From assembly GCF_048771995.1 (NCBI RefSeq), contig NC_133037.1, forward strand, positions 873,001 through 937,000: a stretch of DNA of 64,000 nucleotides. The letters are read 5' to 3'. The translations under genes and the position numbers were made by a program. Shown here piece after piece: positions 24,510 through 36,559 of the stretch. Each line of letters opens with the position of its first letter. The stretch's first letter is position 1. Under the pieces are notes generated by a model that searched no databases, was not told where the DNA came from, and saw only the letters and a program-made list of their open reading frames with translations. The stretch comes from Taeniopygia guttata (Eukaryota; Chordata; Aves; Passeriformes; Estrildidae).

Positions 24510-24695
24510 GGTCTGGCACAGGTGCCCAGAGCAGCTGGGCTGTCCCAGGATCCCTGGCAGTGCCCAAGGATCTATAAATACCACTTGGAAATAGCCTCTT
24601 TATTAACATAAAGGTTGGACACTGGGGCTGGAGCACCTGGGACAGTGGGAGGTGTCCCTGCCATGGCAGGGTGGCACTGGTGGGGCTTTATTCCA
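24510..24695 (+). mobile_element. CR1 LINE 3' fragment interrupted by a 43-bp insertion
   Basis: The CR1 body reads GGCACAGGTGCCCAGAGCAG, CCCTGGCAGTGCCCAAGG, then non-CR1 sequence at 24571-24613, then GGTTGGACACTGGGGCTGGA and CAGTGGGAGGTGTCCCTGCC. In the intact neighbour at 8598-8770, GTGCCCAAGG is followed at once by CCAGGCTGGACACTGG. AAGG borders the insert on both sides and could be a 4-base target duplication. Confidence 0.85.
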
Positions 24696-25379
24696 GCCTC
24701 AGAACCCCAGAGAAGAGGTGTTATCCCCAAAAGTGCAGCTCTCCAGCTGCCACTGTCACTGCAGCAGGCAGGGAGGGAGTCCCAGGCCAGCAGAGCATCC
24801 TGACATTTCCTAGTTTCACCCGTGCTCACATCAGCCTGCTATCAGCCCCTGGCTGCAGGCAAGGAGAAACCCAACCCTCCAAACCTCTTCCTCCTCAGTA
24901 CCTGTTCCAGGCTTGCTCAGACCCAGGGCAGTGACACAGATCCAAAGTGAGGAGTCTGACCTCTTACTCACTGCCACACAGACCTGCCCAAGGCAGCTCT
25001 GGTGCACAGTCACAGCAAGCTACTAATGCAAAGATAAAGACCATAGTACTCAGTCAGGCAGAGGAAATTTCCAGCCACGGAGGTCCAGTCCCCTCCTTTT
25101 TGCAATCTGAAGTCTGAGGCTGCATCCTGCTCAGTGCCAAGTCTGTGCTGCTGGCACTGGAGCCCCCTGAACCTCACAGGCACCTCTTCTGCACAGCACA
25201 GCCTGCTGCATTATTGATGCCTGGGCAATAAAAACAACCTGTGCCTTCCCTTTTATTTCTGTTTGCTCTTGTTTTGGAGTCATGAACATTTGTCTCAGGC
25301 TTGCCTTTTAGCTGAGGCACCCCAGCAGCTCCAGAGCTCCTGTGCAAACAGCAGCAGGGCCTGCTCGTGGTCTGCTCCC
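24696..25379. other. Unique intron sequence
   Basis: No gene or repeat is recognised. Confidence 0.5.
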
Positions 25380-25626
25380 GTCCCAGCCGTGTTTCCATGG
25401 CCTGACAGGGCTCACATTGCCCAGACTGGCACTGGTTATCCTGTCCCAGCTGTGTTTCCATGCCCTGACAGGGCTCACAGTGCCCCCAGACTGGCACAGG
25501 TTATCCTGTCCCAGCTGTGTTCCAATGCCCTGGCAGGGCTCACAATGCCCTGGCACGGGTTATCCTGTCCCAGCTGTGTTTCCATGCCCTGACAGGGCTC
25601 TCAGTGCCCCCAGACTGGCACAGGTC
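25380..25626. repeat. About 62-66-bp minisatellite, 4 copies
   Basis: Copies share GTTATCCTGTCCCAGCTGTG, TTTCCATGCCCTGACAGGGC and TCACAGTGCCCCCAGACTGG. The third copy is shortened and lacks the CCCCCAGA part. Confidence 0.93.
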
Positions 25627-25799
25627 ACTCAGAGACGAGTCAGACACAGAAGCAGTGGCACTGGGCTCACTCAGCCTTTGTGCCCAGCCAAGGGGGCAGA
25701 TGTGGCTGAGGCCCCCCAGCACTGCAGCTGCTGAGTGTTATCTGAACACAAAGCACCCCAAAAAGGCACAGGCTACGTGAGCAGGGCCTCGGCTGCCAG
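25627..25799. other. Unique intron sequence
   Basis: A short unremarkable spacer between the minisatellite and the CR1 fragment. Confidence 0.5.
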
Positions 25800-26072
25800 C
25801 CCATGGAGCCATGGCACAGCAGGGCATTGCAAACTCCCTGAGCAGAGGGCAGGGATGGGTGGGATACTGGGCAGGAATTGTTCCCTGGCAGGGTGGGCAG
25901 CCCTGGCACAGGTGCCCAGAGCAGCTGGGGCTGCCCCTGGCAGTGCCCAGGGCCAGGCTGGACACTGGGGCTGGAGCTCCTGGGACAGTGGGAGGTGTCC
26001 CTGCATGGCAGGGGTGGTGCTGGGTGGGATTCAGGGTGCCTCCCAACCAAACCCATTCTGTGACTGTGGCAA
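25800..26072 (+). mobile_element. CR1 LINE 3' fragment, longest in the window
   Basis: It starts near GGGTGGGATACTGGGCAGGA and runs through GCCCTGGCACAGGTGCCCAG, GGCCAGGCTGGACACTGGGG, CAGTGGGAGGTGTCCCTGC and CCCAACCAAACCCATTCTGT with a GTGACTGTG end. It extends about 100 bases further 5' than most copies but still has no reverse-transcriptase coding sequence. Confidence 0.92.
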
Positions 26073-27959
26073 TAGATTCTGAGAAGATTCCAGAGCAGAG
26101 CTGCCCCGGTCTCCAGCACTCCCCCAGGATGCTCCTGGAGCTTCCAGCACAGCTGCTTCCCCCGAGCTGCCCTGGGCTCCCGTGGGGCACACACGTGGAG
26201 AAGGAGCAGCCCAGCAAAGCCGGGAGCTGTGCCCAGCCCTGCTCCAGGGAGAGCAGCATCCCTGCTTTGCATAGCTGCTAAACCAGATTAAATACTGCTT
26301 AGTCACTTCCAGCAGCCATGGGAGAAGTGACCCAGAAATTCGCTGGAAAACATGACATGTATTCATCCTTGCTTCTGCTGCCAGACATGGCTGAAGCAGC
26401 CACCAGTGAAGAAAAAAAGCCACATTAATTTCTCCCTCCATTGCTCTCTTTCACCTCCTAACATGAGTTTCTTTCACATTTTAAGATAGTGGAACTTGTT
26501 TTGCAAAATTAAACACGTGCACAAATGTAACAGCAATTCTTCTCTTGTGGTCCTGGAGTCTCCAAAAACATCCAGGACTTGCCCACATGGCAAAAATTCA
26601 AATCCTAATTCAGTCAATTAAGAAGTGAAACAGCCTCAATTCAGCCTTTTATACGAGCACTCACTCAGGATAAGGCTGGATCAGGCTTAATCCACTTCCA
26701 GAGTGAGCTGAACTCACCCAAATCTCAGCCAGCCCTCCCACACAAAGAGCCAGTGCCGTTTAATAATCTGACCCAGGATTAATTATTACCTTGAAATTGT
26801 GTTTTAGTCCAAGCCTGGAACAGGCCACAGCCATGCCCAAGAACATGCAACAGTGGAGGGTTATTTTGTTTTAATGCAAACAGTCATAGATCCAGTCAAG
26901 ACCCAAAACACCCCTTAGAGCATCCAAGTCAGTTCATTTTAACATTTCTTCACTCAGTTATATTTCCAGACAGAAAGACCCAGTAGGAGCATATTTAATC
27001 TGAGCAGCATCTTGTGATGATTTATGTTAATTGATATTTAATGGGGTAATTTTAGCCTGGTGCCATTAGTTTTGAGACCTGAGAGATTAGAAGGATCTTA
27101 CAGTGGAGCTTCCCCATGTACAGAGAAAATTGTGAAGGCAGAAATGCTGAAATCTCTGGAAGATCAGCCAGATCTTCTGCAGAGTGGTTGAACAGAGACC
27201 CTTTAGGGACAGCATTTTGGAATTCCTCCTCCTTGCCCTGGACTGGAGGGGAGATGGGGTGGGGGGAAAGTGGCACGAGCATGGGGAAGGGAGGGAGCAC
27301 CTCTGGGCACAGAAATGGAAACCCAAGGGTGCAGGGAGTGAGCTCCTCACATCCCAGCAGGGACCTGCCACGAGGAGTCACAGAAACCTGAGAAATGAGC
27401 CAATATGTGAGCACTGAAATCGCATTGTTAACTCTTCTCCCCCAGAGCAAGACGAGTTACTAATCAGATGCTACAGGTCCTTCCAGCCTGGGGGACCTTC
27501 CCACACAGCAGAACAACCCCTGGACAGCGATTCACTTCCCATTATCTCAGGTTTTTTAACCATCCCCTGTTGACAACCCCACTTCCACACCATTTGAAAC
27601 CTAGCAGAGATGAGTAAGGACATCTTCCAGTGCCACCCCAAAGCCAGCCTGAGGCCCATTGTCCTGCTGTGCAGCCACCCAAAGGGTTTGCTCTTCCTTC
27701 AGGAAAGGGGAGGCCACTGCAACCTTCTCCTCCTTATTCTCCCCTTCTCGGTGTCAGGATCACCTCAATCTTTTGTATTGCACAATGACAAACCCTTCCC
27801 TCCCCTTTCCCTAACAAGGCCACTCATTTAAAACACTTTAAGTACATTCCTTTGATTTGTACATTAATATTCTCCAGGCAGGAAAAAAAAAAAAAAACAG
27901 GCCAGAAATAGGACTTGCTGTAGTGTGGGCTGATCTCATTGTTTATTTGCACCCCGGGT
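26073..27959. other. Unique intron sequence
   Basis: No gene is seen. 26400-27080 is AT-rich and free of obvious repeats. A poly-A run of about 16 lies near 27881-27897. Confidence 0.5.
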
Positions 27960-28092
27960 GCCTCTGTGGGGCACAAATCTGTCCCTCTGTGGGGCACAGA
28001 TCTGTCCCTCTGTGGGGCACAGATCTGCCCCTCTGTGGGGCACAGATCTGCCCCTCTGTGGGGCACAGAGCCGCCCCTCTGTGGGGCACAGC
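27960..28092. repeat. 23-bp minisatellite, 6 copies
   Basis: CTCTGTGGGGCACAGATCTG-CCC starts at 27962, 27985, 28008, 28031, 28054 and 28077, an exact 23-base period. The last copy ends exactly where the LTR at 28093 begins. Confidence 0.95.
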
Positions 28093-28702
28093 TGTGATTT
28101 TGAGTTTGAGCCATGGAATGAGTTACCAACTTTGAAGGTGGAACAAGCGGTCACAGAGGGTTAGATGGTATAGTAAAAGTAGTTACAAATTAGAGGGGAA
28201 AATTTTTTAGTATTGTACAGGGGGGTTTTAACACCTGTACAGGGGGGTTTTACTTTGTACATGGGGGTCAGGAGTTCTAAGATGGAGGAAAGTGGGCCTG
28301 ATCCTGTTCTTCCTCCTTCTTCTTCCTTACCTCCATGTTCTTGGTGATGTTGGCACTCACAGATTGGTTTAGAGTAGAAGAGCACATTGTAACATAGATA
28401 GTAGGTATTGGGGAAAATATGTAAACATATAATACGTAATATATCATATAAAAGATAGCAGCAGCCCTGGGTGGGGAGAGAGAAGAAGACACTGGACAGT
28501 GAGGGTGTCAGGGTGTGTGTGTCTCTGCCTGGGCCGCTGACCAAACAGCCACAGCTGACAAAGACAATCTTTTAGATAACCAGCAATAAACTGCCTTGAG
28601 ACCGAACAACAAGAGGCTGCGGAGTTTTTCTTTGGAAGCAAAGGTTGGAGGAGAGACTTTTCCACCACACGGAACCCCTGAACCAATCCCGGGGTTCTCA
28701 CA
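28093..28702 (+). mobile_element. Solo LTR, about 610 bp
   Basis: The element starts TGTGA and ends TCACA, a perfect 5-base terminal inverted pair beginning TG and ending CA as expected for an LTR. Inside, in order: AAGATGGAGGAAAG, a CTTCCTCCTTCTTCTTCC block, GTGATGTTGGCAC, a TATAAAAG box at 28447, GCAGCAGCCCTGGGTGGGG, and AATAAA at 28585-28590. The same block order occurs in the LTRs at 4300, 12395 and 16068, so all four belong to one related group. No clear target duplication is visible and no retroviral genes adjoin it. Confidence 0.85.
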
Positions 28703-28844
28703 GGTGGGAGCAGCTCAGCACCAGCCCAGGGTGCTCACCACGGGCATCAGCCAAACCCTCAGGAGCAATGAGAGGTGTTCATCTCAGATATTGCACAAGA
28801 GCATCCCAGCTGCTCCCCTCCAGGACCACCCCAGCTCATTGTTA
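28703..28844. other. Unique intron sequence
   Basis: Short spacer; nothing recognised. Confidence 0.5.
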
Positions 28845-29002
28845 GTCACTTGGAAAGCTCTGAGCTGCCCAGCACAGCCCCTTCCCCACCTGGCCCCTCA
28901 TTTTTATCACTTGGAAAGCTCTGAGCTGCCCAGCACAGCCCCTTCCCCACCTGGCCCCTCATTTTTATCACTTGGACAGCTCTGAGCTGCCCAGCACAGC
29001 TC
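28845..29002. repeat. 61-bp minisatellite, about 2.5 copies
   Basis: CACTTGGAAAGCTCTGAGCT starts at 28847, 28908 and (as CACTTGGACAGC) 28969. The first two units are almost identical, so duplication was recent. Confidence 0.94.
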
Positions 29003-30162
29003 CCCCAGCCCTGCTGACCTCTTCCCTCAGAACAAACATGCCCTCTGTATCACAACAACTCAGCTCCACTCTTGCCCAGCCAGCACAGATTTATCTGAAT
29101 TACCACGTCATTCACGGAAAACAAAGATACGGTCACGAAATGCAGATTTGAAGGAGAAAGGCGTTCTGTGGGTGAGGGAGGATCCACAACATGACAGAAC
29201 TCCCAACTCAATGCCCTCCTTGTAGGGAAACACTCAATGCATCATTTCTGATCAATTGTACTTTCAAGTCGCTTTCTTATTTATGGGTGACTGAGAAAAC
29301 ACTTGAGCTGGCAAAATAATTCACATTTGTTTGTGCAGACAAAACCAATTTAATAATACGGCCCTTTTTTAAAATAAATAAAGTCATGCATTACAAAATG
29401 TGCATTTAGAGTCATTCTCTGTAGAAAATTCACAGCATGAGCTACAAAATGCTCCTTTCCCTCCTCTGAAGTGAAAACCTTTTCCAGTGTGTGCGTGATA
29501 CACGTCATACTCCACTAATAACAGCAGCAGCACCTGAATTTCTGTTGCTCCTACACATTTAGAGTCATTAATGGCAAAAGTTCCATTCAGCTCCCGAGAC
29601 CCAGAGCAAAGTTCTAACAAAGCCTCTCATCAGTGAGCAGGAGAGGAGTGAAAATTCCTTCTGCCAATCCAAGGGGCTGTTTAACGGATTTGTGGGATCT
29701 GAGGAGCCAGAGGATGAAGATGGGAATTATCGGGGACAAAGTCAGGTCTCAGATACTTCACAGCAGGAGAGAAACATTCCTTGGGAATCTGAACCATGTA
29801 AAAGCACTGAAACACCCCGGGAGAGGAAAGCTAAAGGGTTTTTTCTTGAGATAACGTGCTGAGATTCAAGCCACAGAACAAACTCTAAAAGCACAGACAT
29901 TACAACACCTGAAAACCCATCTTGCACCATAACAAGCACCCCAAACCAGCTGGAATCCTTCCTACCTGCACCAAGGTTCCTTTCCCTGGGCGCTCTTCCT
30001 CTGAGCCTCTCCCCTCCCCACCCTGCTCCTCTCTCATTTATCACCTCCCTCATTAGCCCCCTCTAATTGGGAGATTTCCCCTCTAGGGAACTGAGCCCAC
30101 CCCTGCCAGGACTCCCCCTCTCAGCCCCATTTCCCCACCTGCTTTTCGCTGCTCCCTCACAG
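29003..30162. other. Unique intron sequence
   Basis: No gene or repeat is recognised. 29230-29560 is AT-rich and repeat-free. Confidence 0.5.
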
Positions 30163-30455
30163 TGAAACAGATTTTTGGAGTTCACTTGAGTTAACAAAAT
30201 GAATTAAGCATTTGAATTTTAGCTTGTAAAATTATGTGTTGAAGTTTAACCTTTTACTTAAGAAACCTCTGCCATGGTACAAAGGGCATAGGAAAATGCA
30301 AATTTCTGAAGCTTCTTGCACAAAGAACAAAACCAAGGGATGCAAAAACCCAGATACAGAGGCTGCTCTGTCTCTAAGCCCATCAAGACTGACAGATGTA
30401 CTCAGATAAGCACCAAAAGTGCACGCTCAGAGGAGAAAAGTTCACCAGGACACAT
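30163..30455 (+). mobile_element. LTR-like repeat, copy shared with 53729
   Basis: The stretch TGAAACAGATTTTTGG, AATTAAGCATTTGAATTTTA, CCTTTTACTTAAGAAACCTC, GGTACAAAGGGCATAGGAAA, CCAAGGGATGCAAA and GATGTACTCAGATAAGCACC matches 53729-54040 in order with scattered substitutions, then diverges. The TG start and dispersed copies suggest an LTR or other mobile element. Orientation is taken from the fuller copy, which has AATAAA on the plus strand. Confidence 0.65.
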
Positions 30456-31774
30456 GGGATGCCAGCTGGGGACATTGCCCTGTTCTCCTGCCCAATCCCT
30501 TTGGTTTTCCTGCCTGCACGGGAATTCTGCAGAGCAGGGAGCGTTTTCCAGTCAAACCAAAGCCCCAAACACTTCCCACCAAGCCCAACCCAGCTGGCAC
30601 CAAAGCAGAACAAACACCCCCAGATGCTGCTGCTCACCTTCCTGCATCCTGGAAAACGCCTCAGGAATCGTTCTTGTGGTTCCTTACAAACCTCAGTAAA
30701 ACCCCAAACCTCATAATGTTGCAAACATATATAATCATTCATTTATATATATATATATTTATTTTAAAATATATTTTATGTGTGCCCTGCATTTAATTTT
30801 GCCCCCAAATGCTCTTAGGGGATTTGCACAGTTATTTTAACAGTCCTAATTTTGAGTTCATTGAAATGCATTTATTCACCTTTAGTCTGAACTCATTCAG
30901 GCATTTACACCACAGTAATGAATTGTAGGACAGCACTGTAGACATAGAAAGAAATTCTTTCCTTCTGTAGAGTTTATATTGCTAAATTAAATTGTGGGGT
31001 TCATTGGCATGCAGAGAGTCCAGGGACCTTTGTAAAACGACGACATTTAACAATAAATGTTTAAGAAGATACACACTGAGAAAGTCTCTCCTACTTGAAT
31101 GTCAGGAAATTAGAAATATTCTAATGAATTCCATTTTTTCACATCTTTCATCAAAGCCTTTGTAAAAAAGGTCACTATCTTCACTTGTTATTTTAAAAAG
31201 CCTCCTGCAATTTGCCTTCCTGCCATAATTAGAGGGAAAGTTCCCACAGCACCACACCACAACAATCCAGGGGGACTCTTCCTCCTCCTGACTGTCAACA
31301 AATTTCAGCATCCAAAGGCAAAAATGATGAATTTCAGAGGCATAATGAGGCCGGTGGTCACAGTCAACATTACATAAAGTATTTGCATTTCATGCTTTCT
31401 CTGAACTGGGAGCTCCCTGAAGTCTGACAGCCAGAATATGCTGAGATGAATTATTATTTTATTGACATTTTCAAACTACTCTTCTCCTTTTTTTTTTTTT
31501 TTCCCTTTAGACAAAACTGTTTGAAACCCCTTTGCTGGATCTGACCCACATTTCAAAGAGGTTCCACTCCTTGCTGCGGTGACTCCCCACTGCAGGAGCT
31601 CACTCACAGCCAAGGTTTTAATCTCCTTATTGCTCATTCAGGTTCCATCCCAGCCCCAAAATCTGGGAGCTGTTGGATGCCAGGGCTCTTTGATGGCTCT
31701 GGGTAGTGCTGGTTTAATGCAGAATTAACAACCAGCACCTTGTGCCCCCCAGGGCAGGGCTGGCCAGCCCGGCT
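30456..31774. other. Mostly AT-rich unique intron sequence
   Basis: No gene is seen. A TATATATATATA run lies at about 30745-30775 and a T15 run at 31488-31502. The latter is followed by CCCTTTAG, which looks like a plus-strand splice acceptor, but I found no exon after it. Confidence 0.5.
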
Positions 31775-32120
31775 GGCCCTGCTGGGGGCACCTCAGACCC
31801 ACCCAAATGGGAGCATTTGGGGCTCACAACCATCAAAATCCAGCTCCAGCCCTGCTGGGAGCACCTCAGTCCCTCCCAAGTGGGAGATTTTGGGGCTCAC
31901 AACCATCAAAATCCACCTCCAGCCCTGCTGGGAGCACCTCAGTCCCTCCCAAATGGGAACTTTTGGGGCTCACTGAACAAAATCCACCTCCAGCCCTGCT
32001 GGGAGCACCTCAATCCCTCCCAAATGGGAGATTTTGGGGCTCACAATGGACGAAATCCACCTCCAGCCCTGCTGGGAGCACCTCAGACCCACCCAAGTGG
32101 GAACTTTTGGGGCTCACTAT
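31775..32120. repeat. 71-73-bp minisatellite, 5 copies
   Basis: GGAGCACCTCAGTCCCTCCC, AAATGGGAGATTTTGGGGCT and AAAATCCACCTCCAGCCCTG recur, with GGAGCACC at 31858, 31931, 32002 and 32075 and a first variant copy reading GGGGGCACC. Copies alternate between GGGAGATTTT and GGGAACTTTT forms, a pattern of higher-order duplication. Confidence 0.93.
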
Positions 32121-32949
32121 GAACAATGAACCATCCCATGGTTCTGAGGTCTCGTTCCCTGTCACTTCCAAAAGGCTCCAGCCCAACTGGGCTGCTGTAG
32201 CATTGCTCTGAGGCCCCGTGGGGAGGGTTTCTTGTGATCACCAAGGAATCACGCCCTGAAAAAGAACTCCCAGACATTCCATCTGCGTTTAAAAGTCAAG
32301 TTCAATCTCCCTCTATTACAGCTGCAAACCCCCTCACTATCTAATTCAGATAAAGTAACAAAGCTGCACTTCCAGTGATTGGAACTAAATGCAGTTAACC
32401 TTAAAAAGTCACTTTTACAAACAGAGCAGATTTATCTGGATTTAAATTTTAGTTCTTGTGCAAAGGCTTAAGAACAGGTTCCTCCCCATTATTCAATTTA
32501 ACAATAATAATAAAAACCTCCATGACAACTATTACAAAAAGACTCTGATAAAGCCTGAAACCTTTTTGATAATGAAACATACAATTTCCCTAGTTGAAGC
32601 ATAATTCCCCAGGGAACATTTTTAAAAAGATACAGTAGAACTGTCGTGTCCCAATTGTTAACGTACAGAACCACACGTGAGAACAGCACATGGGGAAAAA
32701 AAAAATCAACTTTGAGAAAAGCTAAAGAAACAATCATGGGTGGGAGAGAGGAGACAACTGCAGTGTCTCATTAGGGTAATGAGAGTCATTAATGTGGGAG
32801 AAGTGGGGCGGGTTCCCAGGCTGGGCTCAGGTTGGTCCCACCCCAGGGGGACATCCAGTGGCACCTGGGCCGTTCTGGGGTGCGGATCCCTGTCCAGAGC
32901 TGGCACCCCTGGGCCTTCAGGCAGCTCCCTGCCTTCAAAACAAGTGCAC
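32121..32949. other. Unique intron sequence
   Basis: AT-rich from 32330 to 32720, GC-rich after 32800. No gene is recognised. Confidence 0.5.
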
Positions 32950-34297
<1,348 letters not shown>

Positions 34298-34345
34298 GGC
34301 AGGTCCCTGGGGGTCCCTGGGGGTCCCTGGGGGTCCCTGGGGCTG
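34298..34345. repeat. 12-bp GGTCCCTGGGGG repeat, about 4 copies
   Basis: Four near-exact GGTCCCTGGGGG units give repeated G5 runs on the plus strand. Confidence 0.93.
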
Positions 34346-34887
34346 CAGGGGCTCATTTGGAAGCTTTCTGAAATCAGCTATTGCCTTCTCCAGGCCTGAC
34401 AGATTTCCTGGATTTTTCAAAATGAAGCAGGTCCCAGAGCAGCCCTGGGTTTGCTGCTGTTTCCCACCACCCCCAGAAGCAGCACCCACAGCCCCTCTGC
34501 ACCCAGACAAGCCTGGGGAAGTTCTTTGTCCAAATTTGGAATAAAAATAACTTTGCTAAAGGGGCCAGGAGGGAGCAGTCCCTGTGCTCCCCCGGCAGCT
34601 CTCAGCCTCCATCCCCAGCACAGCCTGAGCCCATTAGGGCCAATTCCACCTCTCCCAGTGCTGCCTCTCCCTGCCAGGCCATTTGCTCCCTGCTTTCTAT
34701 TTTTAAAAGTGCTCCAGCTCCTGAGAGTGTTTTGTTCAGTGCAGTGACAGGCTGTCACTTCCCCGAACATGCCCTTCCCTGTGCTCAGCATGCCAGGAAC
34801 TCACCCAGCCCTTCAGCACTCCCCTGCCAGGCTCCCTGCAGGGCATGGGGAGCTCTGCCCAGCGGGTCCTGGGGCACAGCATCCTGC
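34346..34887. other. Unique intron sequence
   Basis: Mixed composition; nothing recognised. Confidence 0.5.
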
Positions 34888-35045
34888 CACGAATGGGCTG
34901 GGAGGGACCTTAAATCCCACCAGAGCCACCCCTGCCACGGCAGGGACACCTCCCACTGTCCCAGCTGCTCCCAACCCCATCCAGCCTGGCCTGGGCACTG
35001 CCAGGGATCCAGGGGCAGCCCCAGCTGCTCTGGGCAGGGGGAGAA
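34888..35045 (-). mobile_element. CR1 LINE 3' fragment
   Basis: Antisense tail in standard order: GGGCTGGGAGGGACCTTAAA, GCCACGGCAGGGACACCTCC, CACTGTCCCAGCTGCTCCC, GGCCTGGGCACTGCCAGGGA and CAGCCCCAGCTGCTCTGGGC. Confidence 0.92.
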
Positions 35046-35234
35046 GCACACCCAGCACACACGTTTGTTGCTAAAACATTCCTGTCAGAAGGCAGCAAAG
35101 GCCAAGCACAGCAAAGCAGCAGTTCCCAGTAAGCCCTGCCTGAAGTCTGTCCCATCACTTGCTGCACAAGTGCCACAAACCAGCCTGTCTGCCCCAGTGC
35201 TGCCCTGGTCTTTGAGAAGTTTGAAAGTTCTATT

Positions 35235-35735
35235 AAAAGTTTTCCATGCCTTCTGAAGTTTACGTGTTTCTACTGCAGTTCTCACGCACTGTTCATGTAA
35301 ATAATGATTGTTTTGTATTTTTCTTTGAAAGGGAGAGAATTGATGGGCTGTTGGTTGGACCAGTGTGGTTGGAGAGGTGGGAATTCCATCCTCCAATCCA
35401 CTGTCACTTTTGGAATTCTATATATTGCAAGCAGGAAAGAGCCATTGCACGTGTGTTGCCCTGATTCTTCAGATTTTCTAAAGCCTTTTTACATTCTTGT
35501 AGAGAACCTTCTCACCCAACTTTCTGTAAACAATCTATTGTTTTGCATTCCTCCATAGGGGCAGAGAAATTTGATGTACTGGTAGTTTGTCCAATGTCAT
35601 TGGAGAGGTGGCACATTCACCCTCCAATCCACTGTCACCTTTGGAACAGTATAAATGCTGGAGTTAAAAAAGTGAATTTTCTCTTTTCCACCTTTGCAAT
35701 AGCAGCAGCTGGTGTCGTGTTTTCACGTGTCCTGT
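35235..35735 (+). mobile_element. LTR-like element with a duplicated 231-bp half
   Basis: Two related halves sit 231 bases apart. The first has TGTAAATAATGATTGTTTTG, TTGGAGAGGTGGGAATTCCA and CCTCCAATCCACTGTCACTT, then TATATATT at 35419. The second has TGTAAACAATCTATTGTTTT, TTGGAGAGGTGGCACATTCA and CCTCCAATCCACTGTCACCT, then a TATAAAT box at 35650. The TATA box and the ensuing TTCTCTTTTCCACCTTTGCA resemble the promoter and R region of an avian retroviral LTR. Outer ends are uncertain. Confidence 0.6.
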
Positions 35736-36559
35736 TCCATCACAGCTGGGAATGGGGTCTGGGGGCTCCAGCAGAGCTGCTCACCCAGAATCACCCCTGG
35801 GCTGCATTTCCATGCCCAGTTTGTCAGAGCACAGCCAGGGCAGCACCCCTGAGGAGGCACCAGCAGCGTTCCCTGCCTGATGGAGCAGCACGAGCTGGGC
35901 TGGGCTGGAGCAGGACGCTTTACAGAGCAGTTCTCAGCCCCATTCCTCCGTGCTTCTGAGCTCAGAGTCATTTTATTCTCTTCTGAAATGCAAAGAGATT
36001 TTTCCCGAGAAAATAAGCACAGGGGTGGGAGGCATTTTTTAGCAACAATTCGATTCCCCAGCAAAATACATTTTTCACAGGTGGGAAAAATTGTATTTGG
36101 GATTTATTTCATTTCTTCATGGATTTAATGCTCTTCACAGTTTACCACATCACTGAAATATTCCTGAGGAAGGAAAGTGGCTTTTCCAGGGACTCCATTA
36201 CCTCTGCTCTGCTCCTGTTTCACGCTGAGTTGTTGGGGATGCTGTGTGTTACAGAAGGACCTGGGATCCTCCATGGGGCTGGAGGAACCCAGGCCATGGC
36301 TCATTTCCACATTTCCAGTTTGGCCAAACAAGAGAAACGAGCTGTCACTCCCTCGGGGCTGCTGCCACCCTGGAAAATTCATCTTTGTGTCAGCATCCAA
36401 AATCCTGTGGTGTCCAAAATCCCTTCACCTGGGACACCAACATCCTGCTGCAGGAGATGGAGCAGCAATGAGCTCCCAGGCAGAGAATTCCGGGGTCACT
36501 GAGGCTGGCAGAGCTCCCAGGCCAGCCTGATGCCACCCTGTCCCCAGCCCAGAGCCCTG
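35736..36559. other. Unique intron sequence
   Basis: No gene or repeat is recognised. Confidence 0.5.

Noticed and set aside
27960-28092. Regular 23-bp repeats considered as a CRISPR array
   Set aside because: Units are directly tandem without spacers, and the sequence is clearly vertebrate.
31488-31509. Plus-strand splice-acceptor-like T-run followed by CCCTTTAG
   Set aside because: It is on the strand opposite to GRM7 and is followed by no recognisable exon. Poly-T runs are common here.
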